Below are positions 26,671 to 36,640 of a DNA stretch of 64,000 nt, piece after piece. The stretch's first letter is position 1, and every line of letters begins with the position of its first letter. A model generated the notes under the pieces. The model did no database searches and had not been told where the DNA came from. It saw only the letters and a program-made list of their open reading frames with translations. Both the position numbers and the translations under genes were made by a program. Origin of the DNA: Balanoglossus misakiensis (Eukaryota > Hemichordata); the NCBI GenBank assembly GCA_040954595.2, contig CM082579.2, forward strand, positions 10,106,001 through 10,170,000, written 5' to 3'.

Positions 26671-29600
26671 CAAACAAACATACACAGCAGTCAGACAGAA
26701 ACATAATGGAAACAGAGAGAGGAAGACACACAGACAAACAGACAGACAGCCTGACTAACAAACAAACAAACAAACACACAGCAGACAGACACACAAGACA
26801 GAAAGACCAAACTGCATGACCAGAACCCGATTCTGACTGATGTTCTCATTGAGGTCTCCGGCTGATGAGGACAAGCCTGTCTTACCTGCACACTGTTTAC
26901 AAAACACAACACAGAGATTGATTGATGTCCAGTCTGGATCTGTGAAAAACAAGAGCAGCGAATCAACACAGGGTCAAAACAACCTTTCATGGATACTAAT
27001 GCTTGATGATGTTTAACAAAGAAATGGAAAAGAAGTCTATCTACACCATATAAAAAGTTCCATGCATGACAATATCCAAAATATATCCACTGAGTGACTA
27101 CCAAAGGTACAGAATTCCTGCATCTTTTTCAAAATAATGCACACTATAGAGTACAATAATCTTTCCCTGAAATTGATAATCATAGTCAAGAGGTCAACAT
27201 TTAATACTGTCAACTCATACTTACTTTCAGCCCCACAGTCAGCACAGAATCTATTGCTTGGATTCTGCCGCACATACAGCAATGTCTACAAAATAAATCA
27301 TCCATAATATGGAAGAACATTAGCATTCAAGACAAAACACTCAGCACATAACATAATGATTGTCAATAGTGACCCGTGACCATATCGGTTGAATAGTATT
27401 TTATCTTTTTTTGTTCCAATATTCCTATGTCTATAATTTTTCATTCAATAAAATAAATCAATTACAATCAATTACAATGACAATTTAGCTCAATGAGATT
27501 CAAAGCGTATACAAAGAATAATTCAAGAATTATAGTTACTTTTGGATCTCCTAAGCCCTCTGCAATAGCTTCATTCATCGCCCGAGCCCAACTTTTCATT
27601 TCGTCATTGCTTTCAAATGTCAGCCTGTATAATAAGAGAAAATTTTCTCGATAAATTGGCATGTAGTAGTGATGGAAATGCAGTGATACAAATGGGTCAT
27701 GACCTACTTAATATGTGAGCACGCGATCACGGTATAACTTACTAGTAATATAACACAAACTAAAATACCATCCATGAAATTCTATAGTACACATCATGTT
27801 AATCAAAATGAATGTCATCAATTTTTGCCACTCTTGCAAAACTACAAAGACTGCATTCCATTTTTCCGCACAATGAATGAACGTCATCAAACTCAGCTAA
27901 AAAAATTGAACTTGGATATGGAGAGCATGCAATGCATTGTGGAACTGCAAATACATATCATCACAAACTTCACTTCATTAATCAGTGTTTTTATTCTAGA
28001 AATCATGGTGCCTCAATACTCATACAGAACAAAAAGGTTGTGTGTGAAAAATTAGAAACAGGGAGAGGATACTTACGTCTGTTGCTGGTATGCTGTCACC
28101 AGTGTAAGTTTTTTGTTCTGCGGATCTTTTACTGTTGCTATCTTCATTTCTATTTCACTGATTGGAGAAGCACCTTTATAATCCTGTCAGAAAATGAAAC
28201 AAATGTGCATATGTATATTTCAGCGAGACTTTTGTTAATTAAAGGTAATACAGTCACCTCGAATTTACATATGCCCATATATTGCTGAAATGGCGTATTT
28301 GAGCGTTCTAAAGAACATATGGTGGAGCTCTTTTTTTCATGTGTACACCCACTGAAAATCTGTGATTGGCCAGATCTCAATTTGCCATGGCAACTATAGC
28401 TAATTTTCCATTGGTGACCTCACTGTCATAGTTCATAATAAATCACAGGAATTGAGGTGACTGATTTTCTGTGGTTCCCACATACACCACTCCCATGTAA
28501 TATATCATGACATTGTCTAACTATACTAACCTCTTGAGTTACATAGTAGCAAAGCACAGCTCCCTTTATTGCCATGTATCTACAAGTAAAAATATAACAA
28601 TTAAAAACATTTCCAAAAATCACCCAGTATATCAGAAAAACAACATGATAATCATACCAGTCTCATTTGCCATGATTTCATTCTGATATGCAGTCATATT
28701 TGAAAATCAGTATTTGGTCTTCTGTCTCCATAAATCATATTTTCATGAACAAGATTTTCATTAGATGTGTTGCCATGACAACAGCAAAGACCAGTAGTTC
28801 TGAATCTGAGTGATAAATATTTAAATATGTACATAGAAACAGTTGCCAATACCTTTTCTCACTGTCAATCTTCACAGGACCCTGTTTGGAAGCAAGAGAT
28901 TTTCACTTCAGATATAACAAAATGTATGATTTGCATCAAAAAGTTAACTTCAAGAACATCAAAGATATCGGAAAAGATAGAGTAAGATGGATAATAAACA
29001 CTTCATGCTTTCAGATCTCTATTATTACTAAACATATAAACTGTAATTTGTAAAGGCATACATGTTGATGTTTTACAGATTTATTTTATTCTCAAGATTC
29101 ATGACATAACCAAATCTGAAGCAATATAGTAGCACAAAGGATAATAATATACTTACCTCCTTGTCAGGATTAAACATGTCTCCTCCCTCTGGAAAACCGC
29201 CCTCTGGTGGCTGTGAAAACAAAATGCACAATCTTATTAATATCGTACTTCATTATGAAATATATCAAAATTCAACAACACCCACAATTTACAATGACAG
29301 CTTACAATCAATGTTATATCCTGGCAAATGTTCAAGCCAGTTTTGGTTGGGGGAGGTTAAAGAAAATCTTTGGAAGCAATGTGTAGAGTTTTCTTTTATT
29401 CTGAAACTTTCTGTTGAATCAGTAGTTCAGTTTTCATGTACAACTTTAACTGTACATAAATGTAGCTGTAACATTTGTACAAACTGTAACAATGAAACTG
29501 AGCATTTTGGAAAGTTGGTGCATTGATGGCTTTTGTGATATTCAATTTTGTGTAGCAGTCACAGGTATGGGGGAATAAAGATGCAAATTAAGCTTGACTG

Positions 29601-32600
29601 AGAAATGCAACTGACAAACAATTAACTCACCCTGTAACGAATAATACCTTCCATCAACGTACTTCCCCACTTACTCATTTCGTCTGAAAAAGACAAAAAG
29701 GAACATTTTCAGTTATCCACTTGGACTATACTGGTCTTTCCTGATAGACCATTTTCCGAACTCCACAAGACCCTGTGAGATCTCTCGCGCGGATAGGCAG
29801 TTTATGTGGTGGGACATTCTCATGTGACACAGGACAAACAGTGCATGGTCCATCATGTTAAACGACACAAAAGTTACTCTGCAACTTTTCTAGTTTCATA
29901 CAAAGCTTGACAGGTATAACTTGGCTAACAACCCATCGCTATGGTAATTAACCAAGTATTGTGAGATTTCGAAGTGAGCGGAAAATCATTTATTTGGACA
30001 GCTCCCAAAACCCAAGACTGATAAAATGTGATCAGGCATTCAGAAGACAATAGCATAAAATCCAACACAATGTCTTACCATTGGTTTCAGCAGCAAATTC
30101 AAACTTTCTATTGCTTGTGAACAGGAAGAATCGGAATGGTTTATCCCCAGTCTGTGTTTCAGAAAAAACATACAAAGTGAGCTCATTCAATTGAGAACTC
30201 AATATATGAAATATTAGGTATGTTATTCTGAAACAATTTATTTACCATTATTACATTATTCAAAACAAGAAACAGCACCTCTGTGAGTAAAACTACAAAG
30301 CAAAGTATAAAATACCATCATCAAAATAATTATGTTTTGGAATAGACGTAACAGAAGTACTTGTTTGTTAAACCAATCAAATTCTATTAAAATTGATAAG
30401 TTTTAAGGCAGATCCTAGCAATGTAATAAATTTGGTTTCAATAAACAGACTGGTATCAGAGAGTACTGAATTGTGTCTCAGATGTCAACTAACACAGACT
30501 TGGAGGTTCCTGATTCGAACTCAGTCTCAACTGACATGTAACATACATTCTAGATCAAGAGTATTGAAATCATTGAGGTTATACTGGAAAATAAATCAAA
30601 CATGCGCTCAATCTGAATAAAAAGTGGTCTCAACATTGGCTTTATTCCACTCAGTGATCAACTTTCATTTTGTAAAATGTACTGTGTGTGTATGAGCTTT
30701 GTTACATATCTAACATGATGCCTTGGATCAGGAAGTTCAGTTTCAGACTTGTGAATGTTATGCACTGAGGAAACATTTCACAAAATAAGTAGCAAAGAAA
30801 ACCTGTCACAGGTTTGATGAAATGAGATGATGCTTGACGACATCAAAGCATAAGACAATCACAGTTCCAAATGAAACTTTAGTTGAACAAATGCAGGGCA
30901 ATTTCAAAGCCTGACATGTTACACACACACTGATTTTCATGGGATAAAAAAAGTAAATTTTCAAGTGATCAGACTGCAGAGTGTAGAAGGTATCTGGGAA
31001 AATTTTACGAGGCAACACATTTTCCTCAAGATGGAAAGTGATACAGTTACAGACAAAAGCGCCAAGACGCTAACCGTAACAATGAAAGAGAAGCCTGTAT
31101 GCAGAAAATAAACATACCAGAGGATGAAGAAAGGAATATGGATTTAGGGCTTCTTCAAGATAGGACAGATTTCCCTAGAAAGGTACCACAGTGAAGAAAA
31201 GCATGAAAAGAGCAAAAAGAGTAGTTTTTAATTAGCAGCAGTCAAATTGGCATAGCTTTGAACATGATTTAGAAAAAAAATATGATTTTTTAAAGTAAAA
31301 TAGACATAATACATTATGTTGACATAAGGTATATATCTACAAAACTAAAAGACAAACATTTTTCAGCAAGTACAGAAAAAATGTTTGTGGAAAACAAAAG
31401 AGATATGATAAACAAGTTGGATGAGATCAGTGTATCAGTGTCACTGTTATTTTAGCAGACGACTGTTTTATTTTCAGTATTTCCTCAGTATTAAGCAACC
31501 ACAGCAGAAAAATGAGAAAACAACAAGCAAACTGTGAAGTTCATGGACAGAGCATGACTTGTGTGTGATAACACTGACATGTTTAGTTGGCACTCTTTTC
31601 CTGTATAAGAAATTCTATCATCCCTAGTGAACAATGCCTGAAACCTTAGACAGTGTATACGGCAATCAATACGTGGAACAGAAAACCAACGTTAACAAAA
31701 GTCATCTTACAATGAGGAAAAAGTATTACTTACTTTAACTGAAATTTCCACATTGCGCATACATCCAACTGGAATTATTCTCTTTGAGACTTTGTCCTAA
31801 AATAATGACGATGCAAAAATAAATTGAAGATTTAAAAATTTTAATTAATATGTCAGATGGATGCATCGTACACAAACTAATGTAATCTACATACCCCTTT
31901 GTTGCCATAGTATCTCAGATCTTTTCCATTGTAAACAACCCATCTCTTCCTCCATCCTCGATTCCTCTGTTTTCTGTCAAGAAAATTCCAAAATAAATTG
32001 AGTTTCATGACGACAAGCAATGACTTATGTTTCTTTCGAAATTAGGGTGTGGAAAACATGACAACATACATACAGTAAGGTAACCTCAAAAAGCCTCATA
32101 GAGCTCTTATGAAATTCCTACACAAATCTACTAATCTCACTGAAAAAATCTTTTTATTGGATTTGGATTGAAATCTACTATACCGCATTTGTATCTAGTA
32201 GCTGAATGTTTATATTTACATAGTATACTCTAATGTCACAGCTTCTGAGTTACAAGTTTTCAAACTTTTTGGCATAAGTCTAGAAAGTGTGTATTCTGGT
32301 GATGATCAAGATTCTCCATGAGAAAATTAGAAATCTTACCCTCCCTGTTTGAATAGGTATCCCTCTTTTTGTGTTGGTCGTTCCTGTACAGAAAACATGA
32401 AAAATTTAAAATGCGGGAATTTTCAGAGAATGGATCACATTGCAATTTTTGCAAGTGATGTATTATTAAACAACAGAATATAAGACAGCTGGCCATTTGA
32501 TTCATTGCATTCACTTCCGTAAATCTTGCCAGTTTTGAAACTACAGTGAATTTCTTCTTGGGTAACCATTTTCTTAGTTACAACAGTCGTTTTCTTGCTC

Positions 32601-35600
32601 AACACAATAACAATTGTTCGGATGATAACTTCTCAACTTCTTAAATTATGTGTAAGAAAAACTAGGGCCTTCGATAAAAATGTTTTTATGCGATCAGAAA
32701 ATGCTGAATTTCAAATATGATAAGAAATACAATGCACTCTAACCAAGCATTTGCAAAGTTAGGCAGAACTATTCTTGTCTCCTAGCTTTATTCCCTGCAT
32801 AAAGTAACAATACAAGGTTTTTGTGTCTGTGTTAATTTTATCAAAGCTGCCAGATAGAACACAAAATTCAGTTTCCTTGTGTGCAAACCAGTCATGACAT
32901 TTGTGTTTACTTTGACACTCCAGTCAATAATCGGTGCAATGCATTGTATTTCCTTGATCAATGCCCCAGTGCCATACACCAACATTTTAGGTGTCTCGCC
33001 ACTAAAAATGATACATTAAATAGGTACATGAACCATAAATGTACTTACACTTGGAGTATACACACTTGTTGTTGACATCCTTTTCATTTCATTTATCTGA
33101 AGAAAAAAATGTCCAAAACACTTATCAATATATCCAAAGTGCAGCAGGTTTTAAAATCTTCACCTGGCCTACACTCAGCACTGTTTCAATCACATTTATT
33201 TATGTCTTCAAATCAGTATTATTTCCTGCACATGGCCCCCAACAAAATAACTCTTGGATTTGTTGTACTTACAACATCGTCAATGACAATCTCTATCGCC
33301 AAGTATCTTGCATCAAGCATGCATGTACCAGTACACATGTTCACGATATTTTACATGCTATTTTGGCATTCTTCTGAGGCAAACATAAAATCTTCACTGA
33401 CTTACGACAGGTGACCATACCAGGAAGTGACTGAGCTAGGGGTGTGTGTGTGTGTGTGTGTTTGTGCACAACAAATATACAGGTCACATGGTCACCAGTT
33501 CATGAGTCATTCACATGACATGTACCTGCAAACATGGCAGTAAGATACAATGTACATTGTACACTGCCCTCTTGGAACATTTGATGTAGCACTACATGTT
33601 ACTTGTTAAAAGCCACATTTCTCATTGATGACATAATGGAAACTTTACTTAAAGGGGAAATACGGTCCAGCTGATTTCTACATACATTGGTAGTTTTGAG
33701 GTCACTCTTTCAGAAAAAAAACATATTCGTCATGTATAAGTCGCCAGATTAATATACCCAGTGTGAATCAATCACTGTAAATGATTTATGACAGGAGCGT
33801 TGAATTTTGATCATTAGTTGACTTACCCGGACATTTGGTTTTTGTAATTCATCATAAACCATCGTCTCATCGCTGGTGTCACTGACATCGCTGTCGTATC
33901 CTCTCATAGAGTCACCAGCTTCCTCGCTCTCATCTTTCAGTGGCTCTAAGGATGACCAGTTGGAACAAGTGGAATCCCTAGGGCTTTCTGGCGTCAGATG
34001 CGGTAGCACTGCCGGCGGTCGAGCGGGCAAGTCCGGCACGGTCGGAGGCAGCACTGGTTTGGGTTGAGCCCTGACGGGCAAGGGCGGCACTTGGGGGGCC
34101 GGTCGGTGAGGCGGGCGCGCGTGTGCGTCCGGCTCTGTCAACTCGGAGTCCACTCTGGGCGGAGGCGGGGGTGCCATGCTGTCGAGGGTGTCCTCGACGC
34201 TCGGCCGGCCGAAAGTTCTAAAGCCGGGGGTCCTAACCCTGTGCGGCGCATCCTCCGTTCCGGTAGGTGGCGGCGGGGGCGGTGGGAAGTCCGGCGGCGG
34301 GCTGTGGAAGTGACCTCTCGGTGGTAAAGTGGGTCGATCATCCCCGTCGATTAAATTTGTCGTGTGGTAGGCTTCCGTGGGCGAGCCCGGTAAGATGACA
34401 GAGGGTTGCACTCTGCCGCGCGGTGAGATCTCGGGTGACAGATCAATCAGGTTAGAGACTCTTTTTCGTGCGTCAGCAAGTGCATTACTTCTTTGCCGCG
34501 GCCCATTAACCAAGACATCGTAAGCCATTTCATCGTTCCCTATATTTTTATCCGGTTTTTCCTTAATATTCTTTATTAGCTCATCATAGATGCCACCAGT
34601 CGCTTGCGTGCCAGAATACGGATCACCAACATCGTCAATTTCTGGTAAACGCCTTGACTGTACGGGATCGAATGATGAGGACCTGTCGCCTGTGCGCCGC
34701 GGACCATCAGTGTCAGTACTGCCTTCTGCTGGTGGCTTTGCTGTTCCTGCGTCGGGTAATCTCAACTGGGGCTGCGGAGGTAAAAGGTTGGTTAGCGGGA
34801 TACCTTCCATGCCTGGAATAGACCTCCTCACAGAATCTCTGTCTCTCAACGGCAGATGCATCGGCGGTCTGAGACTAATGTTCTGGGGCTGGGATAGAGA
34901 ACCTACCGTCATATCGACATAGTCATCGGAACTGCTGTTTGCGCTGTCATCTTCTCCGTCTCCTTCTTTCTGTACAGGTGTTGGGTGATCTGCAGCTTGT
35001 GGTGGGGGTAGCTCCGCGGGCATTGCAGGTGCGGAAGACAAGTTACTCGACCGTACAGGCGGGGGAGGTGGCGCTCTCGTTGGCATTCGACTGCCTGGGC
35101 TGGGGGGTGGTGGGAAATCCGGCTCTGCCACGTGTATACTCGACCTGGGAGCTGCACGCGGAGGTGGAGGGGCCGGAGCCTCTTTCCTCGGCCGCACAAC
35201 ACCAACGCTTTCGTTTGTTTTCGGTTCAGACGCCCGAGGGGGGAGACTGGGCTCAGGTACACCGGAAGACGCTGACCCTTGGCCAAAAGAGTCCTTGTCG
35301 CTTCCAGTGCTTTGCTGCTGGTGATCTGACACAGGAACAGGCATTGGCGGCCTGGCGGAGATTGAGTTATCCTGTGGCTCGTTTGTTCGCGCGTCACCAC
35401 TGGCGTCTCTAGGGATAGGTGGCGGCGGTCGGTCGCCCAGTCTTGGCAATGGAGGGGCGGGTGTTTGGGGTGGTAATGGTAATGGCGGCCTATCGTCTTG
35501 TCTTGGAACAGGCAGCGGTGAATGTGAAACGACTGTGTCTTCGCTGTGGTGTGGTGGCGGTGGTGGTGGAGGCAAGTCGTCGTGTTTCGGGGCGGGCGAC

Positions 35601-36604
35601 TGGGTGCGAGAGCTCATCACAGTCTTCGGACTGCCGCGATGCGGTAATGGAGGCGTGCTGTCTTCTCTGGGAATGGGTGCAGGCAGGCGAACACCGAGCG
35701 GCGGAGCGACCGCGCCGACGGCGACGATGGCGGATGACACTGGAGGCACGTCTTCGTGTCTGGGGACGGGCCGAGGGGGAAGGGAATCAGGCAGCTCCAC
35801 GCCGATGCTGTCTCGCTCACCGGTTGAGAACCGGGAGTCTGTTGCCGACGAGTTCCTCTGCGGATCTCCGTGGTTAATGCGTCGCCTGGGCGGTTTCTTT
35901 GGTTTCGGTTTGCCGGCGGCGGCGGTGGGTCTCGGGGGAAGCACCGGCTTCTCGCCGTTCTCCACCGGTGGCGGTGGAGGTGGTGGTGGTAGTTTGTCCG
36001 GGACAGGTTTGCTTTGTGAGTCGACAGTTCTGTCCGGTTTGCTCTCATCCTTGGCGACATCGAGATATTCCGGATCGTCGAACTTTGCGGCGTTCTGCGC
36101 GTCTGCTCGCTTGGGAGGCGGGGGCTGCGGCGGCGGGGCTGCTACAGTCCCCGGGGCAGTTTCAAAATACTCCCCCTCGTCAAACTCCGGATTTCTGGCG
36201 TCTCGGCCCGGCTGTTTCGGAGGCGGTTCAGGAGGAGGCGCAGACGGCAAGTCGTGGGCCAGCGAGACACCCTCACTCCGACTCCCTCCGTCAAGGACGC
36301 TGACCAGCGACTTCATCTTTCGTGGCAAATCCGGGGGAAGCTGGGGAGCCCTGTGTACGGCAGCAGGTCTCGGAATTTCAGCCGTCACATCAACTGGTGA
36401 GGAACGCTGTGGTGGCTGGGCAACTTTCGGCAACCGCTGCAAGATCCGCGTCCGATGGCCCCTCTTGGTGATTCCTATTGTCAGCAGCAATTCTTCTGTA
36501 AGACGCTGCAGGTCTGCCAGCGATGTAAATCCATTTTCATGTAAAAGTTCAGAGTATTGCCCCAATTGTATACTGTCCAGCCACTCCAACACAGACTCTT
36601 CCAT
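6596..36604 (-). CDS. ARAP: ARAP-family protein: ArfGAP with RhoGAP, ankyrin repeat and PH domains (46 coding exons)
   Basis: Multidomain GTPase-activating protein that switches off Arf and Rho GTPases at phosphoinositide-rich membranes, controlling actin, endocytosis and focal adhesions (family knowledge). I joined 46 coding exons on the minus strand. All use GT-AG junctions in matching phase and total 6309 nt (2102 residues plus stop). Approximate order: SAM 1-60; proline/tyrosine-rich 65-926; PH1 948-1065; PH2 1080-1170; ArfGAP 1174-1300; ankyrin 1302-1360; PH3 1395-1494; PH4 1495-1607; RhoGAP 1615-1827; RA 1828-1936; PH5 1937-2040; basic tail to 2102. This is the full ARAP order. The protein is longer than vertebrate ARAPs (roughly 1450-1700) because of the long first exon. 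Key residues are kept: ArfGAP CX2CX16CX2C (1187/1190/1207/1210), Arg1215, and RhoGAP Arg1646. Which of ARAP1/2/3 it matches is not decided; a single pro-ortholog is likely. The least certain junction is the donor of the exon ending at 12368. An extra exon between 6694 and 10654 cannot be excluded. Confidence 0.95.
8599..8617. repeat. CA dinucleotide microsatellite
   Basis: Short (CA)n run in the last ARAP intron. Confidence 0.7.
10225..10316. repeat. 21-bp tandem repeat, about four units
   Basis: GCACAT recurs at 10232, 10253, 10274 and 10294 within units resembling TTTGTGTGCACATCATCACT. It lies in the last ARAP intron and shows no coding sense. Confidence 0.7.
12368..13847 (-). CDS. ARAP exons: Ras-association (RA) domain
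   Basis: Exons 13782-13847, 13229-13340, 12541-12653 and 12368-12403. They encode FLIGAMFEGTELNVRV, then a ubiquitin-fold segment (DATADQFLHKAISN, YALFEVLCKGDVGERPMHGS, ENVLQVQASW, NSLCIKENYLLP). The ERPMHGSENVLQ block matches the ERPLHPxExVL pattern of ARAP RA domains. In vertebrate ARAPs this domain binds Rap or Rho-type GTPases and modulates the adjacent RhoGAP (family knowledge). Splice phases agree. The 3' end of the last exon is provisional: the donor at 12362-12367 (GTGACA) fits phase 0, but a weaker donor further on would add 13 residues. Confidence 0.85.
14070..16200 (-). CDS. ARAP exons: RhoGAP domain
   Basis: Exons 16110-16200, 15314-15520, 14839-14944, 14501-14585 and 14070-14240. 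The domain shows VPILVSMCIDYI, then ISEEGIYRRAG with the arginine finger (Arg1646 of the joined protein). These are followed by EVANALKRFFRNLPDPLLT, LPPINRETLKKLIGHL, ENKMVIGNLAAVWGPTLM and the closing AVIGDIITYYNWLF. All classic RhoGAP boxes are present, including the Asn in the NKM...NLA box, so the domain should be catalytically competent toward Rho-family GTP (RhoA in vertebrate ARAPs). Confidence 0.95.
16357..18478 (-). CDS. ARAP exons: PH4 domain
   Basis: Exons 18443-18478, 18202-18249, 17823-17928, 16802-16877 and 16357-16429. They encode FDRAGTLYMKESAAGHWQKT, then WFILKGKWFMYFSAVLMAME, a variable loop rich in Thr/Ser/Glu, TLYFHSDTKQENEEWFAAIK, with the conserved Trp of the closing helix. 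This is the PH domain directly before RhoGAP. The intron between 16878 and 17822 carries the largest microsatellite of the window. Confidence 0.9.
16925..16979. repeat. (GAGT)n microsatellite
   Basis: About 13 near-perfect tetranucleotide units, intronic in ARAP and only about 50 bases upstream of the acceptor of exon 16802-16877 on the minus strand. Confidence 0.9.
17065..17711. repeat. (ATGT)n microsatellite, about 650 bp, with ordered interruptions
   Basis: Almost pure ATGT units interrupted by two recurrent variants, GTACATGTATG and GTATTATGTATG. The TATTATG variant occurs at about 17288, 17413 and 17578, each followed after a fixed short distance by GTACATG, so the tract carries internally duplicated blocks. 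It lies in the intron between PH4 exons. The long Met-Tyr-Val-Cys and Tyr-Ile-His-Thr frames it creates are not genes. Confidence 0.95.
18692..20363 (-). CDS. ARAP exons: linker and PH3 domain
   Basis: Exons 20196-20363, 19716-19777, 18968-19050 and 18692-18788. A Ser/Thr/Pro-rich linker leads into YTGFLYKTGSTRKEFQKRWC, KFENGAFTYYVDDK, IEARDILSVSCTNP, YCFEIGTITGRTYLFSADRQ and QRQWIKTITK. That is a standard PH fold with a basic beta1-beta2 loop (KTGSTRKEFQKRW), as in lipid-binding PH domains. Phosphoinositide binding is inferred. Confidence 0.9.
19389..19541. mobile_element. TTAA-flanked MITE, family A, copy 2
   Basis: Same TTAA-AGGTATACAGTCACCT start and ACTCTATACCT-TTAA end as copy 1. It is shorter because an internal segment of about 40 bases after GAGATCTA is missing. 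It lies in an ARAP intron between PH3 exons. Confidence 0.8.
20746..23305 (-). CDS. ARAP exons: ankyrin-repeat segment with micro-exons
   Basis: Exons 23234-23305 (72 nt), 21578-21605 (28 nt), 20962-21002 (41 nt) and 20746-20770 (25 nt). They encode ALIAAATSDDCLLDVAHMVF, SGADPNSNETGVTAIEVAKE and NNQPLIMEFLSQNTG. This is a one-to-two-repeat ankyrin unit (the GADPN and TAIEVAKENN signatures), as expected directly after ArfGAP. The 28- and 25-nt exons are micro-exons that only the exact phase match and flanking AG/GT signals reveal. Confidence 0.85.
22011..22086. repeat. Perfect 29-bp inverted repeat with 18-nt loop
   Basis: Arms 22011-22039 and 22058-22086 are perfect reverse complements and begin TAATGTACACCCCAAAG. 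It lies in the ARAP intron between 21606 and 23233, immediately before another palindrome. Perfect arms suggest a recent insertion or active correction. Confidence 0.9.
22091..22219. mobile_element. Fold-back element, 46-bp arms
   Basis: Arms 22091-22136 and 22174-22219 match except for a small internal block (GAG against CTC). The GC-rich centre is itself palindromic (ATCGCCC...GGGCGAT). It is non-coding and probably a palindromic MITE. The centre resembles in style the 40193-40332 element. Confidence 0.75.
22541..22666. repeat. Imperfect inverted repeat, about 43-bp arms
   Basis: The left arm around TATAGTTTTGTCAATGCCAG and the right arm around its complement near 22640 pair with a few mismatches. 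It is the third hairpin within 650 bp of the same intron. Confidence 0.65.
23096..23215. repeat. Purine-rich GAGACA-type low-complexity tract
   Basis: Degenerate GAGA/GACA units, lying 3' of the acceptor side of the ankyrin exon 23234-23305 on the plus strand (in the intron on the minus strand). Confidence 0.7.
25433..27285 (-). CDS. ARAP exons: ArfGAP domain
   Basis: Exons 27225-27285, 26886-26939, 26319-26398, 26063-26154 and 25433-25532. The zinc finger reads NRFCADCGAENPDW, SINLCVVFCKQCAG, an exact CX2CX16CX2C. It is followed by HHRGLGVEISKVRSLRMDD with the catalytic Arg (Arg1215), then LLKIGNSNFNSIWEG and DHRRIYIEKKYRQK. The usual GIHR is HHR here, but Arg is kept, so Arf-GTP hydrolysis activity is expected (Arf1/5/6 in vertebrate ARAPs). 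Confidence 0.95.
26625..26668. repeat. (GACA)n microsatellite
   Basis: About 11 units, then degenerate GACA/AACA units to about 26790, within an ARAP intron. Confidence 0.85.
27540..29210 (-). CDS. ARAP exons: PH2 domain
   Basis: Exons 29157-29210, 28853-28881 (29 nt), 28531-28579, 28077-28183 and 27540-27624. A Gly/Pro linker is followed by GPVKIDSEKRYMAIKGAVLC, YYVTQEDYKGASPISEIEM, KLTLVTAYQQQTLTFESNDE and MKSWARAMNEAIAEGLGDPK. It is a PH domain with the Trp of the C-terminal helix. The next exon begins the ArfGAP domain at once, as in all ARAPs. Confidence 0.9.
28239..28430. mobile_element. TTAA-flanked MITE, family A, copy 3 (reversed, one end decayed)
   Basis: The left end reads TTAA-AGGTAATACAGTCACCTC. 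The body matches copies 1 and 2 in reverse orientation. The right terminus has lost the clean TATACCTTTAA end, so its limit is approximate. It lies in an intron between PH2 exons. Confidence 0.75.
29631..33096 (-). CDS. ARAP exons: linker and PH1 domain
   Basis: Exons 33049-33096 (linker), 32340-32383, 31895-31973, 31734-31796, 31118-31174, 30079-30151 and 29631-29683. The domain reads QKEGYLFKQGGKQRNRGWRK, RWVVYNGKDLRYYGNKG, RIIPVGCMRNVEISVK, DKPFRFFLFTSNRKFEFAAE and EMSKWGSTLMEGIIRYR. The basic GGKQRNRGWRKRW loop fits a PtdIns(3,4,5)P3-binding PH domain, the known ligand of ARAP PH1. The 57-nt exon 31118-31174 inserts 19 residues (NLSYLEEALNPYSFL) into a loop of the fold and looks like a cassette exon. 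Confidence 0.9.
33442..33461. repeat. GT dinucleotide microsatellite
   Basis: Short (GT)n run in the intron after the first coding exon of ARAP. Confidence 0.8.
33827..36604 (-). CDS. ARAP first coding exon: SAM domain plus long proline/tyrosine-motif region
   Basis: A single 2778-nt exon encodes residues 1-926. Residues 1-60 are a SAM domain (VLEWLDSIQLGQYSELLHEN, LLLTIGITKRGHRTRILQRL); ARAP SAM domains pair with SHIP2 SAM in vertebrates. The rest is disordered. It has many polyproline runs able to bind SH3 domains and a series of tyrosine motifs: EGEYFETA, PEYLDVA, DDYVDMTV, GIYDELI, MAYDVLV and MVYDELQ, candidate SH2-docking sites. The exon is much richer in G and C than its surroundings. 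It ends GTC-CGG before GTAAGT (33821-33826); the ATG is in an exon whose acceptor is at 36641-36642. Long G-rich and antisense open frames over this exon are shadows. Confidence 0.95.
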
Positions 36605-36640
36605 CTTTGATGGTTTTTTCCCCTCTTATAGGTTTCCTCT
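36605..36640 (-). other. 5' UTR part of the first coding ARAP exon
   Basis: The minus strand reads GGTTTCTCATTCCAG then AGAGGAAACC and continues to the ATG at 36604. This is a good acceptor, so at least one upstream non-coding exon exists. I could not place it. Confidence 0.7.

Noticed and set aside
30500-30530. Sequence resembling a tRNA B box (minus strand GAGTTCGAATCAGG)
   Set aside because: No A box at the right distance and no cloverleaf; not called as tRNA or SINE.
32881-33414. Plus-strand open frames of 64-112 codons around 33.0-33.4 kb
   Set aside because: They overlap a minus-strand ARAP exon and introns and have no domain.
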